This document shows, one piece after another, positions 42,999 to 53,645 of a DNA stretch of 64,000 bases. Each line of letters begins with the position of its first letter. The first letter of the stretch is position 1. The notes under the pieces were generated by a model that had not been told where the DNA came from, searched no databases, and worked only from the letters and a program-made list of their open reading frames with translations. Source of the stretch: Rouxiella sp. WC2420. GTDB lineage: Bacteria; Pseudomonadota; Gammaproteobacteria; Enterobacterales; Enterobacteriaceae. The position numbers and the translations under genes are program-made. Location of the stretch: NCBI RefSeq assembly GCF_041200025.1, contig NZ_CP165628.1, forward strand, positions 3,906,001-3,970,000, given 5' to 3'.

Positions 42999-45188
42999 AT
43001 GAAAAATAACTGGATGATGAAGGCAATTCCCACAGCGATTGTATTGGCGCTGACCTCGGGTCAGGCGATCGCACACCCGCCCTCTTTAGCGAGCCCGGCC
43101 AGCAAGCAGACAACGGCTTATGCCGTGGAAGATAAACCGCTCGCACCCCGCGATCTGGTGAAAGAACTGGCGGCCGATAACGCGGCGCAGGCGTCAGTCA
43201 GGCACATGGAAGGCACCACGATAACTCTGACCTTTAGTAAAATTTCATTGAGTCAGGGCGCCGTGTTGGAAGTTTCTTCCCCGTCGCGCAGCGAGGCCCA
43301 TCGCTATACCTCACAGGAACTGGCTGCGATATTCAAACGTTACGGCTTCTTTAATGCCGTGGCGATTAATGGCGACACCGCGATAGTCCGGGTTGTCTAC
43401 CCACAGGGAGCAACGCCCGGCAAAGGCGACAGCGCCATTCTTGCCGGTTATGCAGTGAGCCTTCCCCCAAAAATTCACAGCGAGATGGATTTCTCTCACC
43501 GCCGCTCGGTTTCCTGCCTCAAAAACAGTCATCCAGAACTCTACCAACTCAGTGATGCTATAGGCATGCTGGTCACCAAAAAGTTTAATGGCGGAACCGG
43601 CTGGTTACTGGGTACCGGTAATGCAGTGATCACCAATCACCACGTTGTAGGCGGGAAGCCTGAAGAAAAAGTCGGGCTCATTCCAGGTCAATCAATGTGG
43701 TTTAATTATCAAACTAAAGAGTGTGAGCCTAAATCTGACCCCACAGCCACATTGACCGAGATTATCAAAATAAAACTCGACCGCCTGCTGGCAACCAGTG
43801 CTACCGGCATGGAACACGATTGGTCTTTATTGAGGCTTGATCCTCTGGAATATCGCGAAGCCGCCATTAAACCGATTTTTGGCGGACTGGCGCTATCGGC
43901 TCGTCACCCGATTAATGAACGCGTTAGCCTGATTGGCCACGGCTTGTATAAAGAAGATGTTTTTCACACAGATCCAGATGGCAATCTCCTTCCAGACCCG
44001 GTACAGCGAGAAAAAAGGGCCATGCTTGTCGATTATAAAGGGAAAGATTGTACTATTAATCGCTCATCTGATTTTGGACCTGACAACTATGCATCAAACT
44101 GCGAATCAGCTGGGGGTAACTCTGGATCCCCATTATTCTCAATGCTGGATGACAAAGTTGTAGGAATGAACGCTCGGCTTGGAGAAGATCGAGGATCTGA
44201 AGGCATACGCGGCGACTATATTCTGTCCCATGTCCAAAACATGGTAATCGAGCCTGAAACTGCTGTAATAGGTACCGGGCATGTCAAAAAAGATTACCGC
44301 GATTTTGCAGCATTTGCCTCGCCACAAACCTTGAGTTTCAAAGCCAGCAAACTCAGCTTTTCCCCTCTGGTCGAAGGGCGCAAGTTCACCCATAAGTCTG
44401 GATATTCGCTACTGAAATCAGTAGCGCAGGATAATCTGGGCAAAGAGGTGCCTGTCATCTTCCGGCTGGCTCAGCAAAACGCCTGCGATGTCAGTAATCT
44501 TGAAAAAACCTGCAGCAAGTCTGGTGCCACCACGCTGAGAGTCTGGATCGACCCACAGGAAAATGCCGCCAGTGTTCCTCAAGACAACAGCGTGGTCAGC
44601 TGGTTGCCTATCGCGGTCAAGAGCAATGGCAAGCTGATTGCCAATCAGATGCTGCATTATCAATATAGCCATTACCAACCGCAGAAATCTCCCTTCAATC
44701 AAAAGCATACCGTGGTGAAAAAAACGCTGAGATCAACCGGCGAGAACGCGCTGGTTAAGCTCATCGAGACGGACAATTTCCGCAGCGGAATCACCGCGGT
44801 ACGTCCTGGTGAAGGCCCGCTGGCAGAGACTCCGATTGATAACATTTTTCAGGACGGGGATTACGCGGGAATGACCCCGCTGGTGGCAGAGGTGGTCAAT
44901 CAAAAAACCGGTAAAAAATTCGTACTTAATTTACGCGCAGGGTTGATCAACAGCTGCACCGTTGTGGTCTCGGCGCGAGGAAATTGGACGCCGATGAACA
45001 GCTCGGCATGTAAAAAAGCACGACCAGGAGTGAATAACTTCACCAGCGGCAGCGTTTATGCTTTACGACAAGACAACACCCACTTACCTTCCGGCCGCTA
45101 TACCGGGCTGCTGCCATTGATGGTTCGCCAATGGGACACCCGAGCAACACAGCCGGTAGAGCTGGCGCTTGACTATCTGGTGAAATAA
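42999..45188 (+). CDS. Secreted trypsin-like serine protease, large unusual family
   Basis: 729 aa. AAAGGAG precedes the ATG. A signal peptide of about 25 residues ends AIA/HPP. Catalytic triad visible: His215 in TNHHVVGG, Asp274 in EHDWSLLRLD, Ser375 in AGGNSGSPLF, so a chymotrypsin-fold domain occupies about 185-425. An N-terminal region of about 135 residues (50-160) and a C-terminal part of 300 residues (425-729) match nothing I recognise; cysteine pairs (C489/C497-type NACDVSNLEKTCSK and SCTVVV...SSACKKA) suggest folded extracellular domains. Exported protease of unknown target. Monocistronic. Confidence 0.8.
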   Translation: MKNNWMMKAIPTAIVLALTSGQAIAHPPSLASPASKQTTAYAVEDKPLAPRDLVKELAADNAAQASVRHMEGTTITLTFSKISLSQGAVLEVSSPSRSEAHRYTSQELAAIFKRYGFFNAVAINGDTAIVRVVYPQGATPGKGDSAILAGYAVSLPPKIHSEMDFSHRRSVSCLKNSHPELYQLSDAIGMLVTKKFNGGTGWLLGTGNAVITNHHVVGGKPEEKVGLIPGQSMWFNYQTKECEPKSDPTATLTEIIKIKLDRLLATSATGMEHDWSLLRLDPLEYREAAIKPIFGGLALSARHPINERVSLIGHGLYKEDVFHTDPDGNLLPDPVQREKRAMLVDYKGKDCTINRSSDFGPDNYASNCESAGGNSGSPLFSMLDDKVVGMNARLGEDRGSEGIRGDYILSHVQNMVIEPETAVIGTGHVKKDYRDFAAFASPQTLSFKASKLSFSPLVEGRKFTHKSGYSLLKSVAQDNLGKEVPVIFRLAQQNACDVSNLEKTCSKSGATTLRVWIDPQENAASVPQDNSVVSWLPIAVKSNGKLIANQMLHYQYSHYQPQKSPFNQKHTVVKKTLRSTGENALVKLIETDNFRSGITAVRPGEGPLAETPIDNIFQDGDYAGMTPLVAEVVNQKTGKKFVLNLRAGLINSCTVVVSARGNWTPMNSSACKKARPGVNNFTSGSVYALRQDNTHLPSGRYTGLLPLMVRQWDTRATQPVELALDYLVK

Positions 45189-45222
45189 ATAGCTTTAAAA
45201 ATTAGCGTATAAAATACGGGTC

Positions 45223-45259
45223 AAAAAAAAGGAGCGGCAGGCATCGTGCTTGCAGCTCC
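45223..45259 (-). terminator. Terminator of ybhL
   Basis: GGAGC...GCTCC stem with inner pairing (45231-45259); minus strand then reads TTTTTTTT. Confidence 0.8.
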
Positions 45260-45309
45260 CTCTTCTGGACCCTTACCCATGAAAACTAGGGTTAGGGCTT
45301 AAAATCAAC

Positions 45310-46020
45310 TTATCTTCTGTTGCCGAAAATACGCAGCAGCATCAGGAACAGGTTGATAAAATCGAGATACAGGGTCAGCGCTCCGACAATGGAATATTTG
45401 CGGAAGTTGTCTTTATCATTCACCGACAACTGCTCACCCATATTTTTCAGCTTCTGCGTGTCATACGCGGTCAGACCAACGAATACCACGACACCGATAT
45501 AAGTTACTGCCCACATCAACGCCGAGCTTTTCAGCCAGATGTTCACCACCGACGCCAGCACAATACCGATCAGCGCCATAAACAGCAGGCTGCCCATGCG
45601 GCTTAAATCGCGTTTGGTGGTGTAACCATAAAGGCTCATCGCCCCGAACATACCGCCAGCAACCACAAAGGTCGCCGCAATCGAAGAGCCGGTATAAACG
45701 ATAAAAATACTTGAGATTGTCAACCCGGTCAGCGCGGAATAGAGCATAAACAGCCCTGTCGCGACGGTGCCGTTCAGGCGATTGACCATACCGGAAATAA
45801 CGAAAACCAAACCTAGCTGTAAAATAATCAGGCCGAAGAAGGTAATTTGGCTTGAGAAGATAAAACCGAGGATTGCAGGTGAGCGTGACGCGTACCAGGC
45901 CACGAAAGCCGTCAGCAGCAAGCCACAGGTCATCCAGCCGTATACCTGAGCCATATAGGCCTGGATACCGCTGTTTGCGCGTTCAACGATTGAACCATTA
46001 GAGCGTGGATATCGATCCAT
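45310..46020 (-). CDS. ybhL: BAX inhibitor-1 family membrane protein YbhL
   Basis: 236 aa, seven hydrophobic segments. YMAQVYGWMTCGLLLTAFVAW, GGMFGAMSLYGYTTKRDLSRMG, YDTQKLKNMGE and LYLDFINLFLMLLRIFG are UPF0005/BI-1 hallmarks, with the acidic di-aspartyl sensor region (YDTQ, YLDF). Position beside the moa genes is as in E. coli ybhL. Homologues form pH-sensitive calcium leak channels; the role in enterobacteria is not settled. Confidence 0.93.
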   Translation of the reverse strand: MDRYPRSNGSIVERANSGIQAYMAQVYGWMTCGLLLTAFVAWYASRSPAILGFIFSSQITFFGLIILQLGLVFVISGMVNRLNGTVATGLFMLYSALTGLTISSIFIVYTGSSIAATFVVAGGMFGAMSLYGYTTKRDLSRMGSLLFMALIGIVLASVVNIWLKSSALMWAVTYIGVVVFVGLTAYDTQKLKNMGEQLSVNDKDNFRKYSIVGALTLYLDFINLFLMLLRIFGNRR

Positions 46021-46149
46021 GATGCTTACCTCTTACATGGAGGGCAAAAACAAGGCTGAACATGCAGCCTACCGGTAACCTAAGACTATCATAAATTCCA
46101 GCCGCTGGGTGTTACAGCTGTTACCAGTAAACAGTTGGTTTACAAAGCA

Positions 46150-46480
46150 GCGAAAGTCCCGATGAGCTTACTAAAGTCAATGATTCGGGCGAACGAGTGA
46201 AACCAACGCCGCTACAGTGCCTGGCGGCAAACCCGTGCTCCTCAAAGTCATAGGTGCTATAGCAAGGCGGCAAAAGGAGCGAAAGTCCCGATGAGCTTAA
46301 TCAAGTCAATGATTCGGGCGAACGAGTGAAGCCAACACCGCTAAGGTGCCTGGCGGCAAACCCGTGCTCCTCAAAGTCATAGGTGCTGTAGCAAGGCGGC
46401 AAAAGGAGCGAGTCCCGATGAGCTTACTCAAGTCAATGATTCGGGCGAACGAGTGAAGCCAACGCCGCTACAGTGCCTAG
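46150..46480. repeat. Three tandem ERIC-related repeats downstream of moaE
   Basis: Copies begin at 46150, 46279 and 46408 (period 129). Each has TCCCGATGAGCTTAC and CAATGATTCGGGCGAACGAG followed by AAGCCAACGCCGCTACAGTGCC, clearly related to ERIC (CCCC..GAGCTTAC, AAGTAAGTGA, GAAGCCAACGC) though diverged. The third is truncated at the moaE stop. The 46021-46149 part holds nothing else. Confidence 0.75.
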
Positions 46481-46950
46481 GACGAAGAGGAAGGAGAGGA
46501 CCAGCGACTGGCGGCGGTTTTATCAGACTCTCTAGATTCAACCCATCGATCGCCCTGCTCAGTGGCTTCACGTTTCCAGAACGGCGCGCGAGTTTTGAGA
46601 TAATCCATGATAAATTCTGTGGCATCGAACGCCATACCGCGATGAGCACTCGTCACGCCGACAAATACTATCTCATCACCGGGAAATAACGCGCCGACAC
46701 GGTGGTAAATGCTCACTCGCTGTAATGGCCAACGCTGACGCGCCTCTTCGACAATCTCAGCCAACGCATTTTCCGTCATTCCAGGATAATGCTCTAACGT
46801 CAGCGCGCTAACGCTGTCGCCAAGATTGTGATTCCGCACTTTGCCGGTAAAGGTCACCACCGCGCCGTCAGAGTCTAACTGAGCCAACCACTGGTATTCT
46901 TCCCCGACGCTAAACGGCGCCGCATCAACCACGATTCGTGTCGCCTGCAT
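46477..46950 (-). CDS. moaE: Molybdopterin synthase catalytic subunit
   Basis: 157 aa from ATG 46950 (GGAGG seven bases upstream, inside moaD). It transfers sulfur from MoaD thiocarboxylate to precursor Z. FSVGEEYQWLAQLDSDGAVVTFTGKVRNHN, LEHYPGMTE, FVGVTSAHR and DYLKTRAPFWKRE are MoaE blocks with the active-site Lys pair. The C-terminus is extended by a Ser/Pro tail (RWSSPSSSS) encoded where an ERIC-like repeat abuts. Last gene of moaABCDE. Confidence 0.95.
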   Translation of the reverse strand: MQATRIVVDAAPFSVGEEYQWLAQLDSDGAVVTFTGKVRNHNLGDSVSALTLEHYPGMTENALAEIVEEARQRWPLQRVSIYHRVGALFPGDEIVFVGVTSAHRGMAFDATEFIMDYLKTRAPFWKREATEQGDRWVESRESDKTAASRWSSPSSSS

Positions 46951-46953
46951 CAA

Positions 46954-47199
46954 TTAGCCTCCGGTTACCGGTGGGAAAAAGGCAATTTCATCACCAGCCT
47001 TAATCGGGTGATTAGGTTCAACCAAAGTCTGATTCACTGCCACCAGCAGTTTGCCTGACTCCAGCGCCAGCGCCCAGCGATCGCCGCGCTGCGACAGTGC
47101 CTGACGCAAGGTTTCCACGTTGGAAAATTCGGCGGGAATCTGCAGGCTGCCAGTGCCAATTAGCTCACGAACCTGTGCAAAGAACAAAATATCGATCAT
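46954..47199 (-). CDS. moaD: Molybdopterin synthase sulfur carrier subunit
   Basis: 81 aa ubiquitin-like protein ending in the required Gly-Gly (FFPPVTGG), which is adenylated and thiocarboxylated. It overlaps moaC by four bases (ATGA) and its end carries the moaE ribosome site. Confidence 0.95.
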   Translation of the reverse strand: MIDILFFAQVRELIGTGSLQIPAEFSNVETLRQALSQRGDRWALALESGKLLVAVNQTLVEPNHPIKAGDEIAFFPPVTGG

Positions 47200-47675
47200 T
47201 GTTCCGCCTTGAAGTCGCCGGATTTACCGCCGCTTTTTTCCAGCAGACGGATAGGGCCGAGAACCATATCTTTCTGCACCGCTTTGCACATGTCATAGAT
47301 AGTCAACGCGGCAACAGAGGCGGCGGTTAAGGCTTCCATTTCCACGCCGGTCTTGCCTGACAGACGACACAGGCTTTCGATGCGCACGCGATGAAATTCC
47401 GGCTGCGCTTCCAGCTTGACTTCAACCTTGGTCAACAGCAGAGGATGGCACAACGGAATCAGATCCCAGGTCTTTTTAGCAGCCTGAATACCGGCAATAC
47501 GCGCGGTGGCAAACACGTCACCCTTGTGGTGATCGCCTTTGATAATCATCTCCAGCGTGCTGGCTGCCATCGAGACAAACGCTTCGGCGCGCGCTTCGCG
47601 AACAGTTTCGGCTTTGCCGGACACGTCAACCATGTGAGCGTCGCCGGAGGCATTAATATGCGTCAGTGTAGACAT
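47196..47675 (-). CDS. moaC: Cyclic pyranopterin monophosphate synthase
   Basis: 159 aa. It converts the MoaA product to cyclic pyranopterin monophosphate. [55 protein letters not shown] and GDFKAE are the family blocks, including the Asp/Lys active site in YDMCKA. It lies 9 nt after moaB and overlaps moaD. Confidence 0.96.
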   Translation of the reverse strand: MSTLTHINASGDAHMVDVSGKAETVREARAEAFVSMAASTLEMIIKGDHHKGDVFATARIAGIQAAKKTWDLIPLCHPLLLTKVEVKLEAQPEFHRVRIESLCRLSGKTGVEMEALTAASVAALTIYDMCKAVQKDMVLGPIRLLEKSGGKSGDFKAEQ

Positions 47676-47684
47676 AATTTGGTT

Positions 47685-48197
47685 TTACTTTTTTACGTGA
47701 GAAATAAAGTTGCAAGGACGATTACGCGCATCAAGCTGGGACGAAATAATATGTTCCCAAGCCAGCTTGCAGGCATTGGTCGAGCCAGGCACGGCAAAAA
47801 TCACTGTCTGATTGGCCATGCCGGCCAGCGCGCGTGACTGAATCGTTGCGGTGCCGATATCTTCATAGGAAACCATGCGGAACAGCTCGCCAAAACCTTC
47901 AACTTCGCGATCGAACAAGGGTTTCAGCGCCTCCGGAGTATGGTCACCGGTAGTGAATCCTGTGCCTCCGTTCACCAGCACCGCGCCAATCTGCTCGTCG
48001 GCGATCCACTGGGATACAATTGCGCGGATCTGATACAGATTATCTTTGGTTACCTGACGGTCGACAACATGATGCCCGGCTTCAATGGCCGCCTCACGCA
48101 AGTATTCCCCAGAACTGTCTTCCGCTTCGGTACGGCTGTCGGACACGGTCAAAATGGCGACTGAAATGGCGATAAATTCGCTGCTACCTTTGCTCAT
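47685..48197 (-). CDS. moaB: Molybdenum cofactor biosynthesis protein B
   Basis: 170 aa MogA/MoaB-fold protein. ILTVSDSRTEAEDSSGEYL, VNGGTGFTTGDHTPEALKPLFD and AVPGSTNACKLAWEHII are the molybdopterin-binding blocks. A probable accessory adenylyltransferase; in E. coli its role overlaps with Mog. It follows moaA by 20 nt. Confidence 0.95.
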   Translation of the reverse strand: MSKGSSEFIAISVAILTVSDSRTEAEDSSGEYLREAAIEAGHHVVDRQVTKDNLYQIRAIVSQWIADEQIGAVLVNGGTGFTTGDHTPEALKPLFDREVEGFGELFRMVSYEDIGTATIQSRALAGMANQTVIFAVPGSTNACKLAWEHIISSQLDARNRPCNFISHVKK

Positions 48198-48217
48198 AAC
48201 GGGGTTTTCCTGGGCGT

Positions 48218-49204
48218 TTAGCCGCCAATAAATGAAAGATTCTGGGTGATACCGGTATTGCCGTCATGCAGGAAGTGAGTCTGCTTTTTAAGGCTCAACC
48301 CTCCCTGAATCCGCGTCATCAACTCATCCTGCTGCAAATCATCAGCCAACAGATCTCGCAATGGAATCCCCTGCTCACCGAACAGGCACAGGTGCAGATT
48401 GCCCAGAGCAGACACCCGCAGGCGATTGCAACTTGCGCAGAAATCTTTTTCGTAAGGCATAATCAGGCCGATTTCACCGAGATAATCAGGATGGGTAAAG
48501 ACCTGCGCCGGGCCGTCGCTGCGGCTGCGGCCCATTAATGTCCAGCCCTGTTGAACCAGCTGTTGGCGGATTACTTCACCGGAAATGTGATGTTTGCGGA
48601 ATAGACTGCCGCCCTCGCCGGTCTCCATCAGCTCGATAAAGCGTAGCTGAATCGGACGATCTTTGATCCAGTGAAGGAAGGTGTGCAGGCTGGCATGATT
48701 GATGTCGCGCATCAGTACGGCGTTGACTTTCACCTTGGCGAAACCCGCCTCAAAGGCAGCATCAATACCGTTCATCACTTCGCGAAATTTGTCTTGCCCG
48801 GTGATGGCGTGGAACTGACGCGCATCCAGACTGTCAACACTGACATTGATTGCCGTCAACCCCGCGTCAAGCCAGGTTTTGACGTCACGCGCCATGCGAT
48901 ACCCGTTTGTGGTCACGGCAAGTTGGCGAATCTGGGGATTTTCGCGAACGGCAGCGATGATTTCGGCAAAATCGCGACGCAGCGAAGGTTCGCCGCCGGT
49001 TAAACGAACTTTTTCAGTGCCAAGATGGGCAAAAGCGCGGCTGACTCGGCGAATTTCGTCGAGTGACAGGAAGCTTTTATTGTTGTGACCATGAGGTTTA
49101 TAGCCGTCGGGCAGGCAATACGTGCAACGGAAATTGCACACGTCAGTGATCGATAGGCGCAAGTAATAGAACTTGCGCGCAAATGCGTCAGTTAGTTGTT
49201 GCAC
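48218..49204 (-). CDS. moaA: GTP 3',8-cyclase (radical SAM)
   Basis: 328 aa from GTG 49204, chosen because it makes the N-terminus [15 protein letters not shown] line up with E. coli MoaA; an ATG at 49243 lies within the predicted riboswitch. N-terminal radical SAM cysteines C23, C27, C30 ([10 protein letters not shown]). C-terminal second Fe-S motif [21 protein letters not shown] and the terminal GG needed for activity. It begins molybdenum cofactor synthesis from GTP. First gene of the operon. Confidence 0.95.
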   Translation of the reverse strand: MQQLTDAFARKFYYLRLSITDVCNFRCTYCLPDGYKPHGHNNKSFLSLDEIRRVSRAFAHLGTEKVRLTGGEPSLRRDFAEIIAAVRENPQIRQLAVTTNGYRMARDVKTWLDAGLTAINVSVDSLDARQFHAITGQDKFREVMNGIDAAFEAGFAKVKVNAVLMRDINHASLHTFLHWIKDRPIQLRFIELMETGEGGSLFRKHHISGEVIRQQLVQQGWTLMGRSRSDGPAQVFTHPDYLGEIGLIMPYEKDFCASCNRLRVSALGNLHLCLFGEQGIPLRDLLADDLQQDELMTRIQGGLSLKKQTHFLHDGNTGITQNLSFIGG

Positions 49205-49224
49205 CTTGTTAACACCTTTCCAAA

Positions 49225-49390
49225 TACGGGAAGATGCGGGCATTTCTACCCTGCACCCTGGTGACGTAAAGCCACGGCCAGGGCACCGTATTTATTGCCA
49301 GCAACAGAAAGCGCGGCGGCAAAAAACTTAGGTACCAAGGCTAGGAGTTCAATTCTTGTCAGCCAAAGCCTACAAGAACGCGGTTGAATA
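49225..49390 (-). promoter_or_regulatory. Probable Moco riboswitch in the moaA leader
   Basis: The minus-strand leader contains CTCCTAGCC, TTGCCGCCGCGC, CGGTGCCCTGGCCGTGGC and CACCAGGGTGCAGGGTAG, with several GC stems such as GTGCCCTGG/CCAGGGTGC. These resemble the molybdenum-cofactor RNA motif of E. coli moaA, which represses the operon when cofactor is plentiful. Boundaries are approximate. The remaining 49391-49837 is AT-rich promoter DNA for moaA and ybhK without another feature. Confidence 0.65.
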
Positions 49391-49837
49391 CTATTGTAGC
49401 GCCGTAAAAACCTTAACGCCAAGGAGCTTCTTCGCTATGTATATGGATATACAACGAATTTTTCGTTAAATAGCTTCAAAATAACCCATAAAATCAAGCG
49501 CCTTTTACTTAACGATCTCAGCGATATGATTGATAACAACTTAACGAAAAATTAGGTAAAATTGTTTCAGAAACTATTTTTTACATTGATACATATAACG
49601 CATCTTATTGCCTTAGGTTCCAGTATTTAAAGGTTGGAACAAATCAAAGGCCTTAACGGTCGAATCAGTTATCACGTTGTTGTCGTTAGTGTCTAAAACG
49701 CCAGACCATGACAATTACCGAAATATTGACGTCACATAAAGCGGCAAGATTTAGCATTCCCGTGAATTACATCAGTATGTAAGCGGGGAAGATAAAGCAA
49801 AGTAACCCAGCTTTGGCGTCAAGGATGAAGAGGAATT

Positions 49838-50746
49838 ATGCGCAATAGGGCGTTGGCTGATTTAGATAGGGTAGTCGCGTTAGGCGGCGGCCACGGACTG
49901 GGGCGGGTAATGTCCTCGCTGTCGACATTGGGATCACGGCTTACCGGGATTGTTACCACCACTGATAATGGTGGATCGACGGGAAGAATTCGCCGCTCGG
50001 TCGGCGGTATCGCCTGGGGAGATATGCGTAACTGCCTTAACCAGCTTATCACCGAACCCAGCGTGGCGTCGGCGATGTTTGAATACCGCTTTAGCGGCAG
50101 CGGCGAGCTGGATGGCCATAATCTGGGGAATCTTATCCTCCGCGCACTCGATAGCCTCAGCGTGCGCCCACTTGAAGCGATGAATCTGGTTCGTCGTTTA
50201 CTTAAAGTCGACGCCGAACTGATCCCGATGTCGGAAGATCCGGTGGATCTGGCGGCCATTGATGTTGAAGGTAATTTGATTCATGGCGAAGTGGCGGTCG
50301 ACAAGCTTTGCACAATACCGCGTCAGTTAATGCTTGAGCCACATGTCAGCGCAACAAAAGAGGCATTGGATGCAATTGCCGAGGCGGATTTAATTGTCAT
50401 CGGACCGGGCAGCTTCTTTACCAGCCTGATGCCGTTGCTGCTACTGAAAGATTTGACCACCGAACTGCGCCGCAGCCGAGCGCACATAGTTTATGTCAGC
50501 AATCTCGGCAAAGAGTTAAGCCCGGCTGCCGCGTCGCTGAATCTGCAAGACAAGCTGAATATGATAGAAAAGCAGATTGGCCGACCGGCAATCACTGCCG
50601 CTATCGTCGGGCCTGGTACTCATCTTGGTGAGGCCAGCAGCAGATTGATTATCCAACGACCGCTTGAAGCACTGGACGTGCCCTATCGTCACGACAGAGA
50701 GCTGCTGAGAATGGCGCTGGAAGAAGCGCTTCAGCGCATGGGGTAA
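49838..50746 (+). CDS. ybhK: YvcK/YbhK family protein
   Basis: 302 aa, GAAGAGGAATT before the [57 protein letters not shown] and [16 protein letters not shown] are the CofD-like fold's phosphate- and nucleotide-binding blocks. B. subtilis YvcK affects gluconeogenic growth and cell-wall homeostasis and binds UDP-sugars; the enterobacterial role is unclear. Same location as in E. coli, between moaA and uvrB. Confidence 0.93.
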   Translation: MRNRALADLDRVVALGGGHGLGRVMSSLSTLGSRLTGIVTTTDNGGSTGRIRRSVGGIAWGDMRNCLNQLITEPSVASAMFEYRFSGSGELDGHNLGNLILRALDSLSVRPLEAMNLVRRLLKVDAELIPMSEDPVDLAAIDVEGNLIHGEVAVDKLCTIPRQLMLEPHVSATKEALDAIAEADLIVIGPGSFFTSLMPLLLLKDLTTELRRSRAHIVYVSNLGKELSPAAASLNLQDKLNMIEKQIGRPAITAAIVGPGTHLGEASSRLIIQRPLEALDVPYRHDRELLRMALEEALQRMG

Positions 50747-50839
50747 GGTCAAACACACAAAATAATAGTGATGCGGCTGGTATTTTTTCAGGCGCTTTGG
50801 TGATTTCACCACCGCGCCCAGGCTCCATTTAATGAGAAC

Positions 50840-51220
50840 CTACGCTTTATCAGCATCGTCTTTTTTAAGCAGCGGATGATTGTTCCACGGACTGTCGGCA
50901 GCAGGTTTGGCGCTGCTGACTTTTTTACCCGCAGCAGGCTTACCCGCAGATGCAGGCGCGGTGCGTCTTTTACTCATCGGGCTCATATCCGGCTTTAGCA
51001 ATCCCTCGACAAAATCCAGATACAGCGTTTCAACTTCTTTGCGTGCCCACGGCGTCCGGCGTAAAAACTTGAGGCTGGACTTAATGCTGGGATCACTCTT
51101 GAAACAGTTGATATTCACCTGCCCCGCCAGCGCGAGCCAGCCAAAATTTTCCACCAACTCGGTGAGTAGTTTTTCCAGCGTAACGCCGTGAAGGGGATCT
51201 TTTGGTTTGATGTCGGTCAT
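50840..51220 (-). CDS. VF530-like DNA-binding protein
   Basis: 126 aa from ATG 51220 (GTG at 51232 possible; neither has a clear ribosome site). [25 protein letters not shown] and [22 protein letters not shown] are the VF530 family's conserved helices, known from a small DNA-binding protein structure. The C-terminal 45 residues are a Lys/Ala/Pro-rich, probably disordered tail. Cellular role unknown. It is convergent with ybhK. Confidence 0.87.
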   Translation of the reverse strand: MTDIKPKDPLHGVTLEKLLTELVENFGWLALAGQVNINCFKSDPSIKSSLKFLRRTPWARKEVETLYLDFVEGLLKPDMSPMSKRRTAPASAGKPAAGKKVSSAKPAADSPWNNHPLLKKDDADKA

Positions 51221-51274
51221 AGAAGCAGTCACTGATTAAGTCGGGGCGCGAAGTCTACCACTTCTTGGCCCTTC

Positions 51275-51641
51275 TACCCATACCTTTCACGGCACACCAC
51301 GCTAATCCCCGGGAGCTTACACAAGTAAGTGACCGGGGTTAGCGAAGGCGGCGTACGAAGTTAGAGCATGAAAGATATAGGTATTCAATACCTTGTAGAT
51401 TTCGCGGTGCAGGAAGGCAGCAACTGAGCTAATCCCCGGGAGCTTACACAAGTAAGTGACCGGGGTTAGCGAAGGCGGCGTACGAAGTTAGAGCGTGAAA
51501 GATATAGGTATTCAATACCTTGTAGATTTCGCGGTGTAACAAGGCAGCAACTGAGCTAATCCCCGGGAGCTTACACAAGTAAGTGACCGGGGTTAGCGAA
51601 GGCGGCGTACGAAGTTAGAGCGTGAAAGATATAGGTATTTA
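51275..51641. repeat. Three tandem ERIC elements abutting uvrB
   Basis: The core CTAATCCCCGGGAGCTTAC, then CAAGTAAGTGACCGGGG, occurs at 51302, 51429 and 51556, an exact 127-bp period, which equals the canonical ERIC length. The units are almost identical, implying recent expansion. The last unit's end supplies the uvrB stop codon (51639-51641). Confidence 0.9.
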
Positions 51642-53645
51642 GGACATAGCGATGAACTGGTCGCGCAGGGCATGCAACTCATCTCGCGTGTTGGCCGCAG
51701 CCTCGAACTCAAGATTCTGCGCATGCTGATACATCTGCGCCTCCAGTTCCTTGATACGCTGTTCCAACGCTTTCGGCGTAAGCGCCTTGACAGTAGAAGC
51801 TGCCTGAGCGTCGCGCAGCTCCTTGTTCTTTTTGAATTTCGGCTGTCCAAGCTGCAGGATATCGCCGACCTTTTTGTTCAGACCCTGCGGCGTGATACCA
51901 CGCTCAAGGTTATACGCTTCCTGCTTGGCGCGACGGCGCTCGGTTTCCTCAATCGCCTTGGCCATTGATTTGGTTATCTTGTCGCCGTAAAGAATGACTT
52001 TGCCGTTAAGGTTACGCGCCGCACGGCCAATGGTCTGGATCAGGGAACGTTCCGAACGCAGGAAGCCCTCTTTATCGGCATCGAGAATCGCCACCAGCGA
52101 CACTTCTGGCATGTCCAGCCCCTCGCGGAGTAAGTTGATGCCGACCAACACATCAAACTCGCCCAAACGCAAATCGCGAATGATTTCGACACGTTCAACG
52201 GTATCGATATCCGAGTGCAGATAACGCACCTTTTCACCGTGCTCGGTGAGATATTCAGTAAGGTCTTCGGCCATACGCTTGGTCAGCGTCGTTACCAGCA
52301 CGCGCTCGTTGACAGCCACCCGTTTGCGGATTTCAGACAACAGGTCATCAACCTGAGTCGTTACCGGACGGACTTCAATCAGCGGATCCAGCAGTCCGGT
52401 CGGTCGAACAACCTGTTCAACGATATCGCCGCCGGATTTTTCCAGCTCGTAGGTGCCCGGCGTTGCCGACACATAAATACTCTGCGGCGCCGCGGCAGCA
52501 AACTCTTCAAAACGCATGGGACGGTTATCCAGCGCCGAAGGCAGGCGGAATCCGTACTCGACCAGCGTTTCTTTACGTGAGCGGTCACCTTTGTACATGC
52601 CGCCAATTTGCGGAATAGTCACGTGAGATTCGTCGACAATCAGCAGGCCGTCAGCCGGTAAATAGTCAAACAGCGTCGGAGGCGGCTCTCCTTCGCCACG
52701 GCCAGACAGATAGCGCGAGTAGTTTTCGATGCCAGAGCAATAGCCCAGCTCGTTCATCATCTCCAAATCAAACTGCGTTCGTTGACTGATGCGCTGCTCT
52801 TCGAGCAGTTTGTTGTTGGCCAGCAAATTTTTGCGACGATCGGCCAGTTCGACTTTGATCTCTTCCATCGCCTGCACAATGCGCTCACGCGGGGTAACGT
52901 AGTGCGTTTTGGGATAAATAGTAAAACGCGGCACCTCGGTGGAAATCTGGCCGGTCAACGGATCGAACAGTGACAGCCGCTCAACCTCCTGATCAAACAG
53001 TTCAATACGCAGCGCCAGATCGTCAGATTCAGCCGGGAAAACGTCGATCACTTCACCGCGCACGCGGAAAGTACTGCGCTGAAATGCCTGATCGTTACGC
53101 GCATACTGCAGCTCGGCCAGACGACGCAGGATCGCTCGCTGGTCAATGATCATACCCTTGGTGAGATGCAGCATCATTTTAAGATAGAGATCCGGATCGC
53201 CCAGGCCGTAGATAGCCGACACCGACGCTACCACGATCACGTCTTTGCGCTCCAGCAGCGCTTTTGTTGCGGAAAGACGCATCTGCTCGATATGTTCGTT
53301 TACCGACGCATCTTTTTCAATAAAGGTATCCGAGCTCGGCACATAGGCTTCAGGCTGGTAGTAATCGTAATAAGAGACAAAATATTCCACCGCATTCTCG
53401 GGGAAAAACTCTTTCATTTCGCCATAAAGCTGGGCTGCCAGCGTTTTGTTAGGCGCAAGCACCATGGTAGGACGATTCAAATCGGCAATCACGTTGGCGA
53501 CGGTAAAGGTTTTGCCCGAGCCGGTCACACCCAGCAATGTCTGATGTGCCAGACCGTTCTCCAGCCCTTCTTCAAGACGGCGGATCGCCTCAGGCTGATC
53601 GCCCGAAGGTTTAAATTCGGAATGTAATTTGAAAACTTTGCTCAT
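51639..53645 (-). CDS. uvrB: Excinuclease ABC subunit B
   Basis: 668 aa DNA-damage verification helicase. Walker A GVTGSGKT (39-46), beta-hairpin [16 protein letters not shown] (about 92-107), motif II DESH, motifs [25 protein letters not shown] and QTIGRAARN, and the C-terminal UvrC-binding UVR domain ([19 protein letters not shown]). A LexA box lies about 135 bp upstream. Its 3' end runs into an ERIC array. Confidence 0.97.
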   Translation of the reverse strand: MSKVFKLHSEFKPSGDQPEAIRRLEEGLENGLAHQTLLGVTGSGKTFTVANVIADLNRPTMVLAPNKTLAAQLYGEMKEFFPENAVEYFVSYYDYYQPEAYVPSSDTFIEKDASVNEHIEQMRLSATKALLERKDVIVVASVSAIYGLGDPDLYLKMMLHLTKGMIIDQRAILRRLAELQYARNDQAFQRSTFRVRGEVIDVFPAESDDLALRIELFDQEVERLSLFDPLTGQISTEVPRFTIYPKTHYVTPRERIVQAMEEIKVELADRRKNLLANNKLLEEQRISQRTQFDLEMMNELGYCSGIENYSRYLSGRGEGEPPPTLFDYLPADGLLIVDESHVTIPQIGGMYKGDRSRKETLVEYGFRLPSALDNRPMRFEEFAAAAPQSIYVSATPGTYELEKSGGDIVEQVVRPTGLLDPLIEVRPVTTQVDDLLSEIRKRVAVNERVLVTTLTKRMAEDLTEYLTEHGEKVRYLHSDIDTVERVEIIRDLRLGEFDVLVGINLLREGLDMPEVSLVAILDADKEGFLRSERSLIQTIGRAARNLNGKVILYGDKITKSMAKAIEETERRRAKQEAYNLERGITPQGLNKKVGDILQLGQPKFKKNKELRDAQAASTVKALTPKALEQRIKELEAQMYQHAQNLEFEAAANTRDELHALRDQFIAMS

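Noticed and set aside
46150-51641. Repeat arrays considered as CRISPR
   Set aside because: Units are joined directly without spacers, have a 127-129 bp period and match ERIC; no cas genes are present.
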